64,000 nucleotides of DNA, taken from assembly GCA_038211735.1 (NCBI GenBank), contig JBBQVK010000001.1:248001-312000 (forward strand), in the 5' to 3' direction. Below the pieces are notes generated by a model. That model saw only the letters and a program-made list of their open reading frames with translations, made no database searches and was not told the origin of the DNA. Each line of letters opens with the position of its first letter. Position 1 is the stretch's first letter. This DNA comes from JBBQVK01 sp038211735. GTDB lineage: Bacteria > Patescibacteriota > Gracilibacteria > Absconditabacterales > Absconditicoccaceae. Made by a program: the position numbers and the translations under genes. Shown here in pieces: positions 1 through 10,708 of this stretch.

Positions 1-170
1 CAGTTGTCATAGACATCAATTTTGTCTTGTGCAGCCTGGGAAATTATATCTTCCTCTACGATCTCGTGGAGGTCGTATCTTTTTACTAGTTCATCTAAGT
101 ACTCTTTAGAAGGTGCATATTCATAATGCCGATCTACACCTTTCAAACGCAAAAATGGCTCCATTAGCAT
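1..170 (-). CDS. CorA-like magnesium/divalent cation transporter, N-terminal part (cut by window edge)
   Basis: Only the first ~56 residues are present; the gene runs off the left edge. The readable part contains 'LVKRYDLHEIVEEDI' followed by 'QDKIDVYDN'. This matches the N-terminal cytoplasmic domain of CorA-type Mg2+ transporters, where a 'L..K..LHELV.EDI' stretch precedes a lysine- and aspartate-rich 'K...YD' segment. The pore-lining GMN motif of CorA lies near the C-terminus and is outside the window, so the assignment rests on the N-terminal pattern alone. Two ATGs are possible, at 170 and 164. A factor-independent terminator separates the gene from the rpsA operon upstream. Confidence 0.5.
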   Translation of the reverse strand, partial: MLMEPFLRLKGVDRHYEYAPSKEYLDELVKRYDLHEIVEEDIISQAAQDKIDVYDN

Positions 171-227
171 CTAGATAAAGTAAAACAACATCTATAATTA
201 CTGATTCTGCGGATAAATACAACGAAC

Positions 228-254
228 AAAAAGCCTCTCCGCAGGGAGGCTTTT
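228..254 (-). terminator. Rho-independent terminator downstream of rpsA
   Basis: The stem pairs AAAAGCCTC with GAGGCTTTT around a short C/G-rich loop, and the minus strand continues with a T tract. It lies between the rpsA stop codon and the CorA-like gene, so it probably ends the rpsO-rpsA transcript. Confidence 0.8.
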
Positions 255-398
255 CGAAATAATATGATTTCAATTCCAGTAAGACTGGTGCTCAATTGAG
301 CAGTCGAAACCAGAAGATTTGTAAAAGTGGCATCGGCTACATACAAATCTCCTGATTCTTCAACTACTCAATCTCTCACTACATAAGTCTTATTTGAA

Positions 399-1766
399 CT
401 ACTTCTTAGCTTTTGCGGCTGGTTTCTTTGCAGCAGGTTTTGTCTCTTTTGCTGCTTTAGGTGCTGCTTCTTTTTTTATTGTTTTTTTAGCTGCAGGAAC
501 TGCTTTAGTCGCAGGAGTTTTTTCGACTTTAGCAGGTATTTCTTCTTTAGCAACTTTTTCTGTTTTCTCTTCTTTCTTTTCCATTGTTTTTTCCATTGGT
601 TTTTCCATTGGTTTTTCCATTGCCTTCTCAACTGATTTTTCAGCGTGCATTACTTTCTCAGCAGCAGGTTTTTTATCTTCATGAAGGATTTTTATACTAA
701 GACCGATTTTTCTATTTTGTGGTTCGAGTAGGATTACTTTCGCTTTTACGATCTGTCCAAGTTTCAATGCTCCCGCAGGATTGTCTCCACTCTTGTCAGA
801 AATCTCGCTCAAATGCACCAATCCGTTGATGTCGTCATATACCCTTACGAATACTCCATAAGGAACATATCTCACCACCTCACCTTCGATGATATCTCCC
901 ACTTTGTACTTCTCTGGGATAATCGTCCATGGATCTGGTTTGAGTTTCTTAGCAGAAAGTGAGATCTTACCGTCTTCAAGTCAGATAACTTTTACACTCA
1001 TCTTATCACCTAAGTGACCAAGCTTATCTATATTTGAAACGTGACCATACGTAATTTCAGAAATATGTACCAATCCTTCCACACCTCCTCCAATAGTAAC
1101 GAAGAATCCGTAACTAGACATTCCAGATACAACACCATCGTACTCTCTTCCAACTGCAAGGCTTTCCATAACTTTCTGTCTTTCTTCTCTCAACGCTTCT
1201 CTTTCAGACAAGATCATCCTCTTGTTGTCTTCATCGAAGTTGATGATTCTAACATTAAACTCTTTTCCAAGTAATTTGAGAAGTTCTTCAAAGATTTTCT
1301 CTTGATCACCGTCCTCAACTCTTGGGTAATGGATAGGAGCCAATTGAGACAATGGAATGAATCACTTGATACCGTGCATATCGACGAGAAGTCCTCATAG
1401 ATTTGCTTCAGTAGGTATAACAGTAATGATTTCATCTTTCTCTTTTTGTTCCATAATCTTCTTCAAGATATCTTTTTGCTTCAATCTTGAAATTGAGATA
1501 ACCCAATATCCTTCATCAGTTAATACATCACCACCCAAAATCTCGGCTTCTAAATCCATACCGATACCTAGGTCATAATTATTTCTTTCTAGATCTTTGA
1601 CTTCTTTAGCCAAGATTAATCCAGTAAATGCGCCTTCTCCACAATCAACCAATGCACCAAAATCTCCTCTCTTGATAACTTTTCCATTCACTACACCACC
1701 AGCTTTGATAGTCGGTAAGACTATTTTACCAGTTTGTAGATCATGTAATAATCCTGTAGTAGTCAT
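399..1766 (-). CDS. rpsA: 30S ribosomal protein S1
   Basis: Encodes 455 residues of the S1-domain protein that binds mRNA on the 30S subunit. Successive S1 (OB-fold) repeats are visible: one around residues 24-100 ('GGVVNGKVIKRGDFGALVDC'), a second with 'GFIPLSQL', a third with 'GVVSGMSSYGFFVTIGGGVE' and 'GLVHISEI', and a fourth with 'GEVVRYVPYGVFVRVYDDIN' and 'GLVHLSEIS'. The C-terminus is a low-complexity Lys/Glu/Ala tail that includes 'MEKPMEKPMEKTMEKK'. In-frame UGA codons at glycine positions (for example in 'HGIKGFIPLS') join what would otherwise be three fragments. The start at 1766 puts the first S1 domain close to the N-terminus; longer upstream reading is unlikely. No Shine-Dalgarno sequence is apparent. 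rpsO lies upstream. Confidence 0.93.
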
Positions 1767-1891
1767 TAGTAAATAAAACGTAAAAAAATAAAAGGGTAGG
1801 TCATTCTCCGTAGAAATTACTACGGTCAGTTTAGTAAATGCGCATAATAGTACCTGAGTACAAAGTACGCAAATACACAAAGTGCAATCGT

Positions 1892-2161
1892 TTACACTTT
1901 TAGTTTAAGCTCTTTTGATACCATTGTGTATCTGTCTAGCGTATTGTCTTTGAGATACTTAAGAAATTTTCTTCTTCTCGCAACTTTTTTGAGAAGACTT
2001 CTTTTTGCATCAATATCCTTGTTGTGTGCCTTGAGATGGTCTTGCAAGACATTGATCTCATGGGTAAGGATAGCAATTTGAACCTCAGGTGAACCGTTGT
2101 CCTTAGGATGTCTTTGGAACGGTTTAATGAAGGCCAACAAAGCGTCATTTAGGACAGGCAT
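1892..2161 (-). CDS. rpsO: 30S ribosomal protein S15
   Basis: Encodes 89 residues, the standard length for S15, which binds the central domain of 16S rRNA. The diagnostic stretch 'NGSPEVQIAILTHEINVL' and the downstream 'LKKVARRRKFLKYLK' are present. The ATG at 2161 is chosen because it gives the family's usual N-terminus; an upstream ATG at 2206 would add 15 atypical residues. It lies 125 bp upstream of rpsA in the same direction, with no obvious terminator between, so the two are probably cotranscribed. Confidence 0.95.
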   Translation of the reverse strand: MPVLNDALLAFIKPFQRHPKDNGSPEVQIAILTHEINVLQDHLKAHNKDIDAKRSLLKKVARRRKFLKYLKDNTLDRYTMVSKELKLKV

Positions 2162-2380
2162 TGTTAGGGAAGGGTTAGTAATAAAAAAACCAAATGTAAT
2201 GAGCAAGTAGACTGTCTACCTGCAAGACATCATCTGGTAGTATTTCAAGAGCACAAAAAATGCTTTGAAGCCTATCTATACAAATGATTTGTCCGATTTC
2301 AAGTCGATGCCTCAACAATCTTTTGAAAGCCTAGAAACTAGTGAAAAGTAAGTTGACTTCTATGATTTGATAGGTTTAGA

Positions 2381-3244
2381 TTACACTTGAATCAGCTGCA
2401 TAATGTACTCTGCTAGGCCTAATAACAGCCAAAAAGCGACAATCATAGCGGGTAAGTATGGTAACATACTGTTTCTATTTCCGTCTAGCCCAAGTCTTAC
2501 TAACCAAAAGACGATTCCTAAGGCACTACTGAGAATCAAATACACACAGATCAACTGTATTGCCGAAACTGGATTAATATTTTGTATCAAGAACGGGAAC
2601 AAAAAGCCAATGACGAGCGACAACATCACATCCCCCTCTCCAATCCCTGCACCATCTGTCTTGAACTTCCTCTGTATATACAGCTTACTAAGTCGCCATA
2701 TAAGGCCAAAAATAGCAATCCACACAATGCCCCACGCAAACATCCACTCAAAATTAAGAAAATCTCACCCAGCAGCTCGTCCTACGATCCACCCAATCAA
2801 AAATAACCAAAGATAGACATTGAGTTCGTACCAGAGAAAATCGGCAACAATAATACCCCGAAACGCCCAGTTAACTAGTAACCAAAATACCAGCGGCTCT
2901 CGCGGAATAGACGACATGAACACCCCATATAAATTATCTCCTACAATACACCATGCTGTAGCCACAAAGACCATTCACATAGTCATCTCAAGCCAGTTAT
3001 ATCGCTTAGGTATAGCTAACCCACAACGAAAACACTTCCCTCTCTGCGCTAACCATCCTAGATACGGGATCAATTGCCACCATGTCAACGTCTGTCCACA
3101 TCATGGACAGTATGATCTTCCTCCAAATATCTCTACCAAACGTTTCCACTCAAATCCTCCTCTCCCTCTTTCGATAATTACGCCAACGAACGAGCCCATG
3201 ACAGAGCCTAGGAAGAATAGAAGTGTGTAAAAGATGAATGACAT
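2381..3244 (-). CDS. pilD: Prepilin peptidase / type IV leader peptidase (A24 family)
   Basis: Encodes 287 residues of a polytopic membrane aspartic protease that cleaves the leader of type IV prepilins and usually N-methylates the new end. The N-terminal domain carries the zinc-binding cysteine pairs CPGC (residue ~48) and CFRC (~70). The peptidase domain has the second catalytic aspartate in 'GIGEGDVML' (GxGD motif), and a first candidate aspartate in 'IIVADFLWYELN'. Several hydrophobic segments follow. The first glycine of CPGC is encoded by UGA. The gene starts 11 bp downstream of the methyltransferase stop, so the two are probably cotranscribed. It is consistent with the pilin-like membrane genes elsewhere in the window. 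Confidence 0.88.
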
Positions 3245-3255
3245 GAGAAGAAATA

Positions 3256-3888
3256 CTACTTACCTGCTAAAACTGCTATCCATGAATCTTGTTGGCCATA
3301 GTTACTAATCGTTGAAAACTGGATAGTGAATCACGCTTGCGCTAATGCCTTCTCCAATTCTGGTTGTTGTCGATACACAAATCTTTTATAGGTTCACGGA
3401 ATTGAGTTACTTTCTTTTACCGTATCTTCTGGCTCTCCTTCAACTCGTAATTTTGTAGTAATAAACAAACATCCTCCTTTTACCAACAATTTATGTATTT
3501 TTTCAAAGATCTCTTTTGATCGTTCTTTATTCATATGTACAATTGCTGCTATACACCGTACTCCATCGAAACTAGCTGAATCAAACAACGTATCAATCTC
3601 TCTCATATCAGCCTGCGTGACAAGCTCTTTGATCGTGTCTTCATAGAGGTCAATTGATCACTGACTAATTTCCACACCCTTCACCTCATACCCCTGTTCA
3701 GAAAAATAACGCAGGTCTAATCCTGAACCTGCTCACAGATCTAATATTTTCTTCCCTGGCAACGCTCACAGAAACGTATCGTAAAGCTCCTGGTGACGTT
3801 TAAAGCTAGCTATGAAGTTTTTATACGTCGCAGCCGATGCGTCATAAAGTTCGATCGTTTGTTGGAGATACTCTTCTTCGGTTGGCAT
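3256..3888 (-). CDS. Class I SAM-dependent methyltransferase
   Basis: Encodes 210 residues. Motif I is 'ILDLGAGSGLDLRYF' with the first glycine read from UGA. Motif II is 'GYEVKGVEIS' with the acidic residue that contacts the ribose, and the 'FDGVRCIAAIVHM' segment corresponds to motif IV. A beta-hairpin-like C-terminus ends in 'DSWIAVLAGK'. The substrate cannot be told from sequence; the overall arrangement resembles small-molecule or ubiquinone-type methyltransferases rather than DNA or rRNA enzymes. A TATACT box lies about 9 bp before the ATG on the minus strand. The prepilin peptidase follows 11 bp after the stop. Confidence 0.8.
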
Positions 3889-3930
3889 AATATACTTAGT
3901 ATAGATTTTCTTCATACATACCAGTAGTTT

Positions 3931-4149
3931 TTACCTACTATACTCGTTTGCGATCCGAAGATAGGCCAAACATGCTGGTACGATATAAGGGAAGGCGTTA
4001 TATAATGTATCTGATACTGAATGACTGTTTGAATCGATAGACTAAAAGATATGTACGCAAAATGCAATAAACAATAGAGCGATAAGTACTCCCTGCCATC
4101 TTTTAGGGAGATAGAGTAAACCATATTTTTTGAATCGAGGATGTTTCAT
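3931..4149 (-). pseudogene. Small membrane protein gene with an in-frame TAG (broken or amber-readthrough)
   Basis: One frame from 4149 to the TAA at 3931 encodes 35 residues with a membrane segment ('WQGVLIALLFIAFCVHIF'), then TAG at 4042-4044, then 36 more residues in the same frame ('SIDSNSHSVSDTLYNAFPY...') ending in a natural TAA. The two halves read as one continuous small membrane protein: basic N-terminus, transmembrane helix, a polar 'SIDSNSHSVSDTL' linker and a second hydrophobic stretch. I recall similar compact proteins in CPR genomes, but that similarity is from memory. Either a recent nonsense mutation or amber readthrough would explain it; a sequencing error is also possible. 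Confidence 0.5.
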
Positions 4150-4221
4150 CTGCAATGGATATATAATTAAAGTAAATTGATGATAATGGTCGTATAATTT
4201 TTTACAATATATAAAAATAAA

Positions 4222-4242
4222 AAAGAGGCCTTCGGCCTCTTT
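4222..4242 (-). terminator. Rho-independent terminator
   Basis: The stem AAAGAGGCC / GGCCTCTTT has a 3-nt loop. On the minus strand it is followed by a long T-rich run. It lies downstream of the hypothetical gene at 4286-4921. Confidence 0.85.
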
Positions 4243-4285
4243 ATAGCTGGTGGGCATGTATGTTATTTGAAGCAACTTTTAACTT

Positions 4286-4921
4286 TTAACTAATACCTCC
4301 TTCCTCAGTCAGTATCTTAGAATACGCATACAAGAACAGTTTTGCAATACTTGATGCTATATGTGGATACTTTTTACCAAAATAATTAAGTATGAGCGCT
4401 TTATCTTCATCTGGAACCAACTCCCAATATGCTGTTTCAATCAAATCAGTTCTTCCTTCTTTCTCAAGCATATCAATGCCTTTCATAAATTTTTCTAGCA
4501 CTGGCCTTTGTGCGATAGCATTTTCAATCTGTTCAATTGTTTCTTTTTTTACTTCTAAGCCACCACTCATATCATCAAAATCATCCTCATTCTGATAGTT
4601 TTCCTCTTCCTTAATTGCTTCATTTATTCCATCAATTCCAAATGTATTTATGAAGTACTCTTCTAACTTCTTTTTCCCTTCTTCACTTAAACTATCAACT
4701 CGAAGTGAAAGTTCATTTGCAGGCAATATTCCATTAACAAAATCTTGTTGATTTCTAAATTGAAAACATTCGAATCAATAGGTAGTTGTATCTACATACT
4801 CATACAAAAATGCTAACTCCTGTGCATTCCGTTTATCAGATCAAATTAGCGCATATATAGCAGCGTGCAAATCAATTTGAGAACCTTCCAATTCTCCTCA
4901 TTCAGATAACGTCATATTCAT
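4286..4921 (-). CDS. Hypothetical protein (acidic, soluble)
   Basis: Encodes 211 residues that I do not recognise. The protein is acidic and mostly helical, with clusters such as 'EEENYQNEDDFDDM' and no membrane segment or signal peptide. The 5' third contains three UGA-glycine codons ('LSEGGELEG', 'ALIGSDKRN', 'TTYGFECF'), so a standard-code reading would begin only at 4726. The start at 4921 is the first ATG of the open frame; a second ATG lies two codons later. A good terminator follows. It is the last gene before the hppA-remnant/island junction. Confidence 0.6.
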
Positions 4922-5001
4922 AATAAATAGTGTAAAAAAGGATGAATACTTATATATAAAAATACGTATTTGTCAATACTTCTTTTTATGGCCTGGGTTG
5001 G

Positions 5002-5026
5002 AAAGGCCCAGCTAACTGGGCCTTTT
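5002..5026. terminator. Terminator-like hairpin next to the hppA remnant
   Basis: The stem AAGGCCCAG / CTGGGCCTT is followed by TTTTG on the plus strand. It lies just downstream (on the minus strand) of the duplicated hppA 3' end, in the position held by a different hairpin (10645-10690) after the intact hppA gene. It may be the original hppA terminator left behind by the island insertion. Confidence 0.55.
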
Positions 5027-5050
5027 GTGAAAGTCGTCTATGTATCTATT

Positions 5051-5146
5051 CTTACAAAATCCCACTCGCAATCAACGCGCCAGCCAACAACGCGACGGTG
5101 TTAACTACTTTGATCAATGGATTGAGCGCTGGACCTGAGGTGTCTT
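5051..5146 (-). pseudogene. Duplicated 3' end of hppA (direct repeat, island boundary)
   Basis: These 96 bp match 10708-10803, the last ~31 codons of hppA, with 2 mismatches. Both mismatches are synonymous in the hppA frame and the same stop codon is kept. There is no upstream part of the gene here. The two copies are in the same orientation and bracket 5.15-10.7 kb, which holds a single large gene. This is what integration into, or recombination at, the hppA 3' end would leave: one intact copy and one stub. Confidence 0.85.
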
Positions 5147-5158
5147 GTTACGAAAAAG

Positions 5159-8100
5159 TTAAAATACAATAATCCCTCCATTATCTTTTAATACAGAAAG
5201 TAGCGCATATTTGCTTCCGGCCTTAAATCTCACTAAATGATTCTTCAATAACTCCTCTATGGGAATTGATTCCTTTGTGTTATATATCTCCAACAGTCCA
5301 GCAACCATAACTTTCCTACTCTCTTCCTCCTGGAGCATCTCTTTGTCGTAAGAATTTAGAATGGTATTAAAACTATTCCTATTGATACTGAACTGTCTCA
5401 AAATATTTCTCTGGTTTTTTAAAGAAATTCTTTCCTTTCTCATTTTAAGTCATTTTAAATCATCGGGGAATATTTCGATAATTTCGTTAATGCTCATGGT
5501 AATATTTGATATCTTTTTTAGAGTAATTACTTTCGAATCATACATATTTCAATAAATTGCATTTCCTGTGAATTCTTCAATTACTGAAAATCATAAATTT
5601 CCCAACATCTTTTTACATTTATCAATATTCTCATAGTACAAAGAATATATGCTGTTTATAACAGCTATTCCATCAACCTTCAGGATCCTATTCAATTCAC
5701 AGAAGAATTCTAATCTTTCGTAATTTCATTTACTTGGAACAAACTTTGTTTCATTCAATGCCAAAGAAGATGAAACAATATCAAATTCTCAATCCTCGAA
5801 AGGAGTTTTTAAGAAGTTTCCTACAATACTCCTTTCATCGCATTCATCAAAATTATTAGGATTCAAATCTATGCTCCATACTTTATGTTTACAGTCGTCT
5901 TGGATATGCTTTTCTAACATTTTAGGTCCAGATCCAAGGTCTAGAATTTTTTCCGCTTTTTGGAGGTTCGCAATTTGGTCGATAATGGCACTATTCATTC
6001 TATTAGCATTAGATTGGTAACTTCTGACTCCCAAGGTCTTGTAGCATTCTGAGTACTCTTTTCAGTACGTTTGAATGATCCTTTCGACCGATTCTACTCC
6101 GCCCTGGCTGACATATCCAAAGATTTTATTAAGTTTATCTATACGGTTCATATAAAACGCTGCGAGTTTTTCATTAACCCCTAATCAGCTCTCTCTATTA
6201 GTCTTTTCCGCATTAATAAGGAGATGTTTTTCTAACTCTGTAATTGGTACACCATGAATAATTTTATTAATTGCTTTTTTCTTCATTGCAATGTATTCAT
6301 GGATTCACTCTTCCAAGGATCCTTTGATAAGAAGCGTTTCCGACTCAATATTATGCTTTAAACCTGGTCTAAATCATCTTCCAATCTGTTGATTCTTTTC
6401 GTCTTGTGTCCAAGGCTCATTGATAAAGATTTGGTGATCGTTACCAGAAAGATCAATACCTACATCAGCAGTTTGTCCGCTTACAAATAGTACAATAGGT
6501 TGCTCTCCTCAGTCGTTAAACCTATCTTGTATTTGTCTTCTGTGATGGGATTCGCCATGAATAGTCATTATTTGTACAGTAGTGGGTAATCCTAATACGA
6601 CTTTTAAAGAATTTTCACCTCTAATAACTCATTCAATATATCTATTTGCAAAAACAATTATTCTCTTTTTTCACGATTTAATTGCAATATTTAGACTATC
6701 TTGCAACATTTCCATTTTACTTGAAATAATATTAGGTGCTGCATCTAAGAGTTCCGAATCAATACATAATTTACTAAATGCATGGATTTTCTCAGTAGCA
6801 GTAAGTTCATTGTTTTCTAGTAATGCTTCATATATTTGTAGTTCAGTTTCCTTTAATTCTCATCGTTTTATAGTTTCTTTTAGATTTGGCATATCAACAT
6901 TGCTCTCGAGCGATTTCATCTGCATTCTAGGTAGCAATAATCCCCTCATTTCCAGAATATCTCAGTGGATGATCCCTCTTACTAAGTCTTTATTATCAAT
7001 ATCTCTAAACTTTTCGGGGTAAAGAAGTTTTAGAAGTATGCAAATATCCTTTACAGTGTTTGGCATTGGCGTTCCAGATAGCATACAAACGTACCCATCT
7101 CTTTCTTCAAGAATATAAGAGAGTTGAAGTAAGATTTGTGACCCCTTTCCTGAAGAGATATTTTTAAATTTATGTACTTCATCTATCAATAGGAAAGTAT
7201 ATGGCTGTTTCTTCAATCAGTCAATATACCCCTCCGCGCTTATTTTTTCTTGAGAAATTAGAACATAATCGTACAGGGCAAAATCGTAGTCTAAGTCTCT
7301 TAGAGAATTTATAATAAGCACTTTTGGCTCTTTACCTTTTTTAAAGTACCCTATACTTTTCTTCTCGTAGTTAGAACGCGATGAAAGGTAGATTTCCCAA
7401 GTTTCTATGACATTCGCAGGTATGATACATAATGCAGTTGATGCATTTTCTTTCAAAAGTTCTTTCGAGAGAATTGCAGACGCAGATTTACCTAATCACA
7501 TCTGATCTGCAATTAGAAATCTTTTATGTTTTATCACTTCGTGAGCATTTAATTTCTGTGGAAAATCTGGAAAGGAACGCCCTTCCGATATTTTGTCAAT
7601 AAATCATTCAGGTTTTTTTATGTCAAATATTTCTCATAGTTCATTTCCAAATTCTTCTAAAACTCAATACAAACTACGATTAGTATATTTAATTCAGTCA
7701 AATGCTTCTTTTAGTGAAAAAAGGTATTCGCTCTCAATTTGTTTATCTTTCTTTTCAGAAAATTGTTTCCTTTGTGACGCGTAATAATTCACAAAGTTTT
7801 CTTTAATTATGCAGGCTAAATGTGAGCTAATATCGATACTTTCAAGATTAATATCATTAGGGATTATATTAAAATTCGGCAAAGCCCTTTCTACTAGGAA
7901 ATCTCACAAATAATTAGTAATCATTCATGATATAAGACTTGGCTCCAATACTGAGTACTGAGGATGTAAAGTATAAAGCACATCCGTTGCCTTATCAGAT
8001 CAAAATAATTTGACCAACTCTAAAAATTCTAGGCGCTGATCGCTATTTTCCGAAAGTAATATCTTCAACTCAGAAATCTTTTCTTTCTTGTCTTCAAGTA

Positions 8101-10606
8101 TTGCTCTTTTAATTAGGTCAGACTCTACAACAAATCTCTCCCAAACCCCTTTACGAACAATATCAACCGTTACTGATCATGCCTTTGATTGTTTCCTTCT
8201 TATATCACTCTCAAATCCATTAGCAAGAGCTCGTTCTCTAAACTTATTTATGATAACATTAGCGCCTCCTATATATTCTTTTGGTTTTCAACCATTACTT
8301 AAAACAACTCGATTCTCTCATTCTAATATTACTTCTGTCTTTCAGGTAACGTCTAATATATCCTCGCTTCTATACTTTAACCCCGTCTGTTCAACAAACT
8401 TTCCCCATACTTCTTTAAGCGCTAGATCAACCAACACTGGTCATCATGCTGCTCACCATTTTTCCTTTATATCTCACTCATGCCTATTCTCCTTGGTTCG
8501 ATTCTTAAACTTTTTAATTGTATCACTTGTGACTCCTATATACTCTTTTGGTTTTCAGTTATTACTCAATACAACCCGATCCTCTCACTCAATCATAATT
8601 TCTGTCATTCAAGCAACGTCTATTGTATCGATTCTTTTATGTTTTAAATCGACCTCTCCCACAAACTCTTCCCATATTTTTTTACGTACCAATTCTACAA
8701 CACTATTTCATGCTTGTCCTTCTTTAATATTTAAGTCATATTTACTTTCTTTTGCTCGCTCACTGAACTTGTTAATAGTATCACTTGGACGTCATACATA
8801 CTCCTTCGGTTTTCAATTATTACTCAACACAACTCGATCCTCTCATTCAATCATTATTTCTGACTTTCAAGTAACAACGGGGATATTTTCACCTTTGAGT
8901 TTTAACTCATCCTGCTTCACAAACTCTTCCCATACTTTTTTAGGTACTAAATCTACGACCCTGTATCATGCTTGTCATTTCTTTAATTCTAACTCATGTC
9001 CATTCTTAGTTGCTCGCTCTCTGAACTTTTTGATTGTATCGTCTGCCCCTCCTATATACTCTTTTGGTTTTCAGCTAGTGCTCAAGACAACTCGGTCCTC
9101 TCATTCAATCAGTACTTCTGTCTTTCAAGTAACGTCAAGTATATCATCGTCTCTATACTTTAACCCGACCTCTTCCACAAATTCTTCCCATAGTTCTTTA
9201 GGTACTAGATCAACCGATGATGTTGGCACTTTCCGTCATTTTATCTTTATATCACTTTCATGTTCATTCTCCTTTGCTCGCTCTCTGAACTTTATGACTA
9301 TATTCCTCGCACCTCCTACATATTCTTTTGGTTTTCAACCGTTACTCAAGACAATCCGTTCCTCTCATTCAAGAGTTATTTCTGTTTTTCATGTAAAGTC
9401 TAGTATGCTATCCCTTTTGCACTTTAACTTGCTCTCAATCACAAATTCTTCCCATATTTTTTTACGTACAAGATTAACCGATAATCCTGGTACTTTCCAT
9501 CATTTTACCTTTACATTTCATTCACGTCAATTCTCCTTTGCTCGCTTCTTAAACTTTTTGATTATATCGCTTGCAACTCATACATACTCTTTTGGCTTTC
9601 AGCCATTACTCAATACACACCGTTCCACTCATTCTAATACTACTTCTGACTTTCAGGTAACTTCTAGTATATCCTCGTTTCTATATTTTAACCCGACCTC
9701 TTCCACAAATTCTTCCCATGCTTTTTTAGGTACCAATTCCACGACACTATTCCATGCTTTTCATTTCTTAGTATATAACTCCCATTCATTCTCCTTTGCT
9801 CGCTCTCTGAACTTGGTTATAGCGTCACTTGGACGTCATACATACTCTTTTGGTTTTCAACTATTACTCAACACAACTCGATCCTCTCATTCAATTGCTA
9901 CTTCTGACTTTCAGGTAACGTCTAGCGTTTCCTCGCTTCTATACTTTAACCCGACCTCTTCCACAAACTCTTCCCGTATTTTTTTACTTGTTAGATTAAC
10001 TAATACTGGTCATGCTTTTCATCACTTTAGCTTTACATCTCCCTCATAGCCATTCTCCTGTACCCGTTCTCTGAACTTTTTGATTACATCGTTTACGGCT
10101 CCTATATACTCTTTTGGTTTTCAGCCGTTACTCAAGACAATCCGAACCACTCATTCTATCGTTATTTCTGTCTTTCAAGTAACGTCAAGCATAAAGTCAC
10201 TTTTGTGCTTTAACTCATTCTCATTCACAAACTTTTCCCATAGTTCTTTACGAACTAGATCAACTGATACTGGTCATGCCTTTCATCATTTTACCTTTAC
10301 ATTTCATTCACGTCAATTCTCCTTTGCTCGACTCCTAAACTTACTAAGTATAATATGTGTAGGACCTATGTATTCCTTCGGCTTTCATCCACTACTTAAG
10401 ATAATTCGATCCTCTCATTCTATTATTATTTCTGTTTTTCAAGTAACGTCTAGTACACCATTACTATTTGATAAAAAAGTATCAGTAGTTGCCTTAGCTA
10501 TACTACTTGATAATTCAAAACCTTTATCTCCTCATTGTTTTTGAGACTGGGAGGATACACCTGATTTGGGCTTATCTATTGCGAATTTATAACAACTAAA
10601 AGACAA
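5159..10606 (-). CDS. Giant repeat-SNF2 helicase-SAM methyltransferase fusion protein
   Basis: A single frame of 1,815 residues is open only if UGA is Gly; I followed the frame and found no in-frame TAA or TAG. Residues ~50-830 are nine tandem ~87-residue repeats containing 'EGEDRVVLS', 'GKPKEYIG' and 'VWEEFV'. Residues ~1025-1410 are a SNF2/SF2 helicase: 'ADQMGLGKSASAI' (motif I), 'LLIDEVHKFKN' (II), 'MLSGTPMPN' (III) and 'QQIGRGFRPG' (VI). Residues ~1550-1650 are a class I methyltransferase: 'ILDLGSGPKMLEKH', 'WSIDLNPNN' and 'FDIVSSSLALNE'. It has no NPPY/DPPY motif, so it does not look like a classical adenine or cytosine-N4 DNA methylase. The C-terminal ~200 residues are unassigned. There is no ATG near the 5' end; TTG at 10606 is the most upstream candidate, but it falls very close to the promoter's -10 box, so the true start may lie a little downstream. 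A DNA-modifying, defence or anti-restriction role is inference only. Confidence 0.8.
8260..10460 (-). repeat. Nine tandem ~258-264 bp coding repeats (~86-88 residues each)
   Basis: The codons for 'GKPKEYIG' recur at about 8272, 8541, 8799, 9057, 9321, 9585, 9843, 10107 and 10371. Spacing is mostly 258 or 264 bp, always a multiple of three. Each unit has a tryptophan-centred segment ('VWEEFV'), 'LDVTGK', 'IEGEDRVVLS' and an 'INKFRERAKEN' helix. Most glycines in these motifs are UGA. The units are diverged at the DNA level, so the array is old or under selection for the protein. Confidence 0.9.
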
Positions 10607-10610
10607 CCTA

Positions 10611-10639
10611 ATTTTATATATAAATAACTATTTTGTCAA
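10611..10639 (-). promoter_or_regulatory. Promoter of the helicase-methyltransferase gene
   Basis: TTGACA at 10634-10639 and TAAAAT at 10611-10616 with a 17-bp spacer, immediately upstream of the giant gene. The -10 box is only a few bases from the candidate TTG start, which suggests a very short or absent leader. Confidence 0.65.
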
Positions 10640-10644
10640 TATAA

Positions 10645-10690
10645 TAGACTACTGAAAAAGAGCCTCTAGAGGCTCTTTTTCAGTAGTCTA
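10645..10690. terminator. Bidirectional terminator after hppA
   Basis: A 46-bp perfect palindrome centred on TCTAGA, with AAAAAGAGCC / GGCTCTTTTT arms. It lies between the hppA stop codon and the promoter of the island gene, and can act on the hppA transcript. Confidence 0.85.
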
Positions 10691-10708
10691 TATCAGCTTT
10701 ATTACGCC

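Noticed and set aside
8260..10460. CRISPR array
   Set aside because: The repeat units are ~260 bp, diverged and coding, not short identical repeats with unique spacers.
8088..10544. Long plus-strand open frames opposite the repeat region
   Set aside because: They are antisense to the minus-strand repeats. They stay open only because the repeated minus-strand codons give few stops on the other strand, and their translation is a Ser/Phe-rich repeat with no family character.
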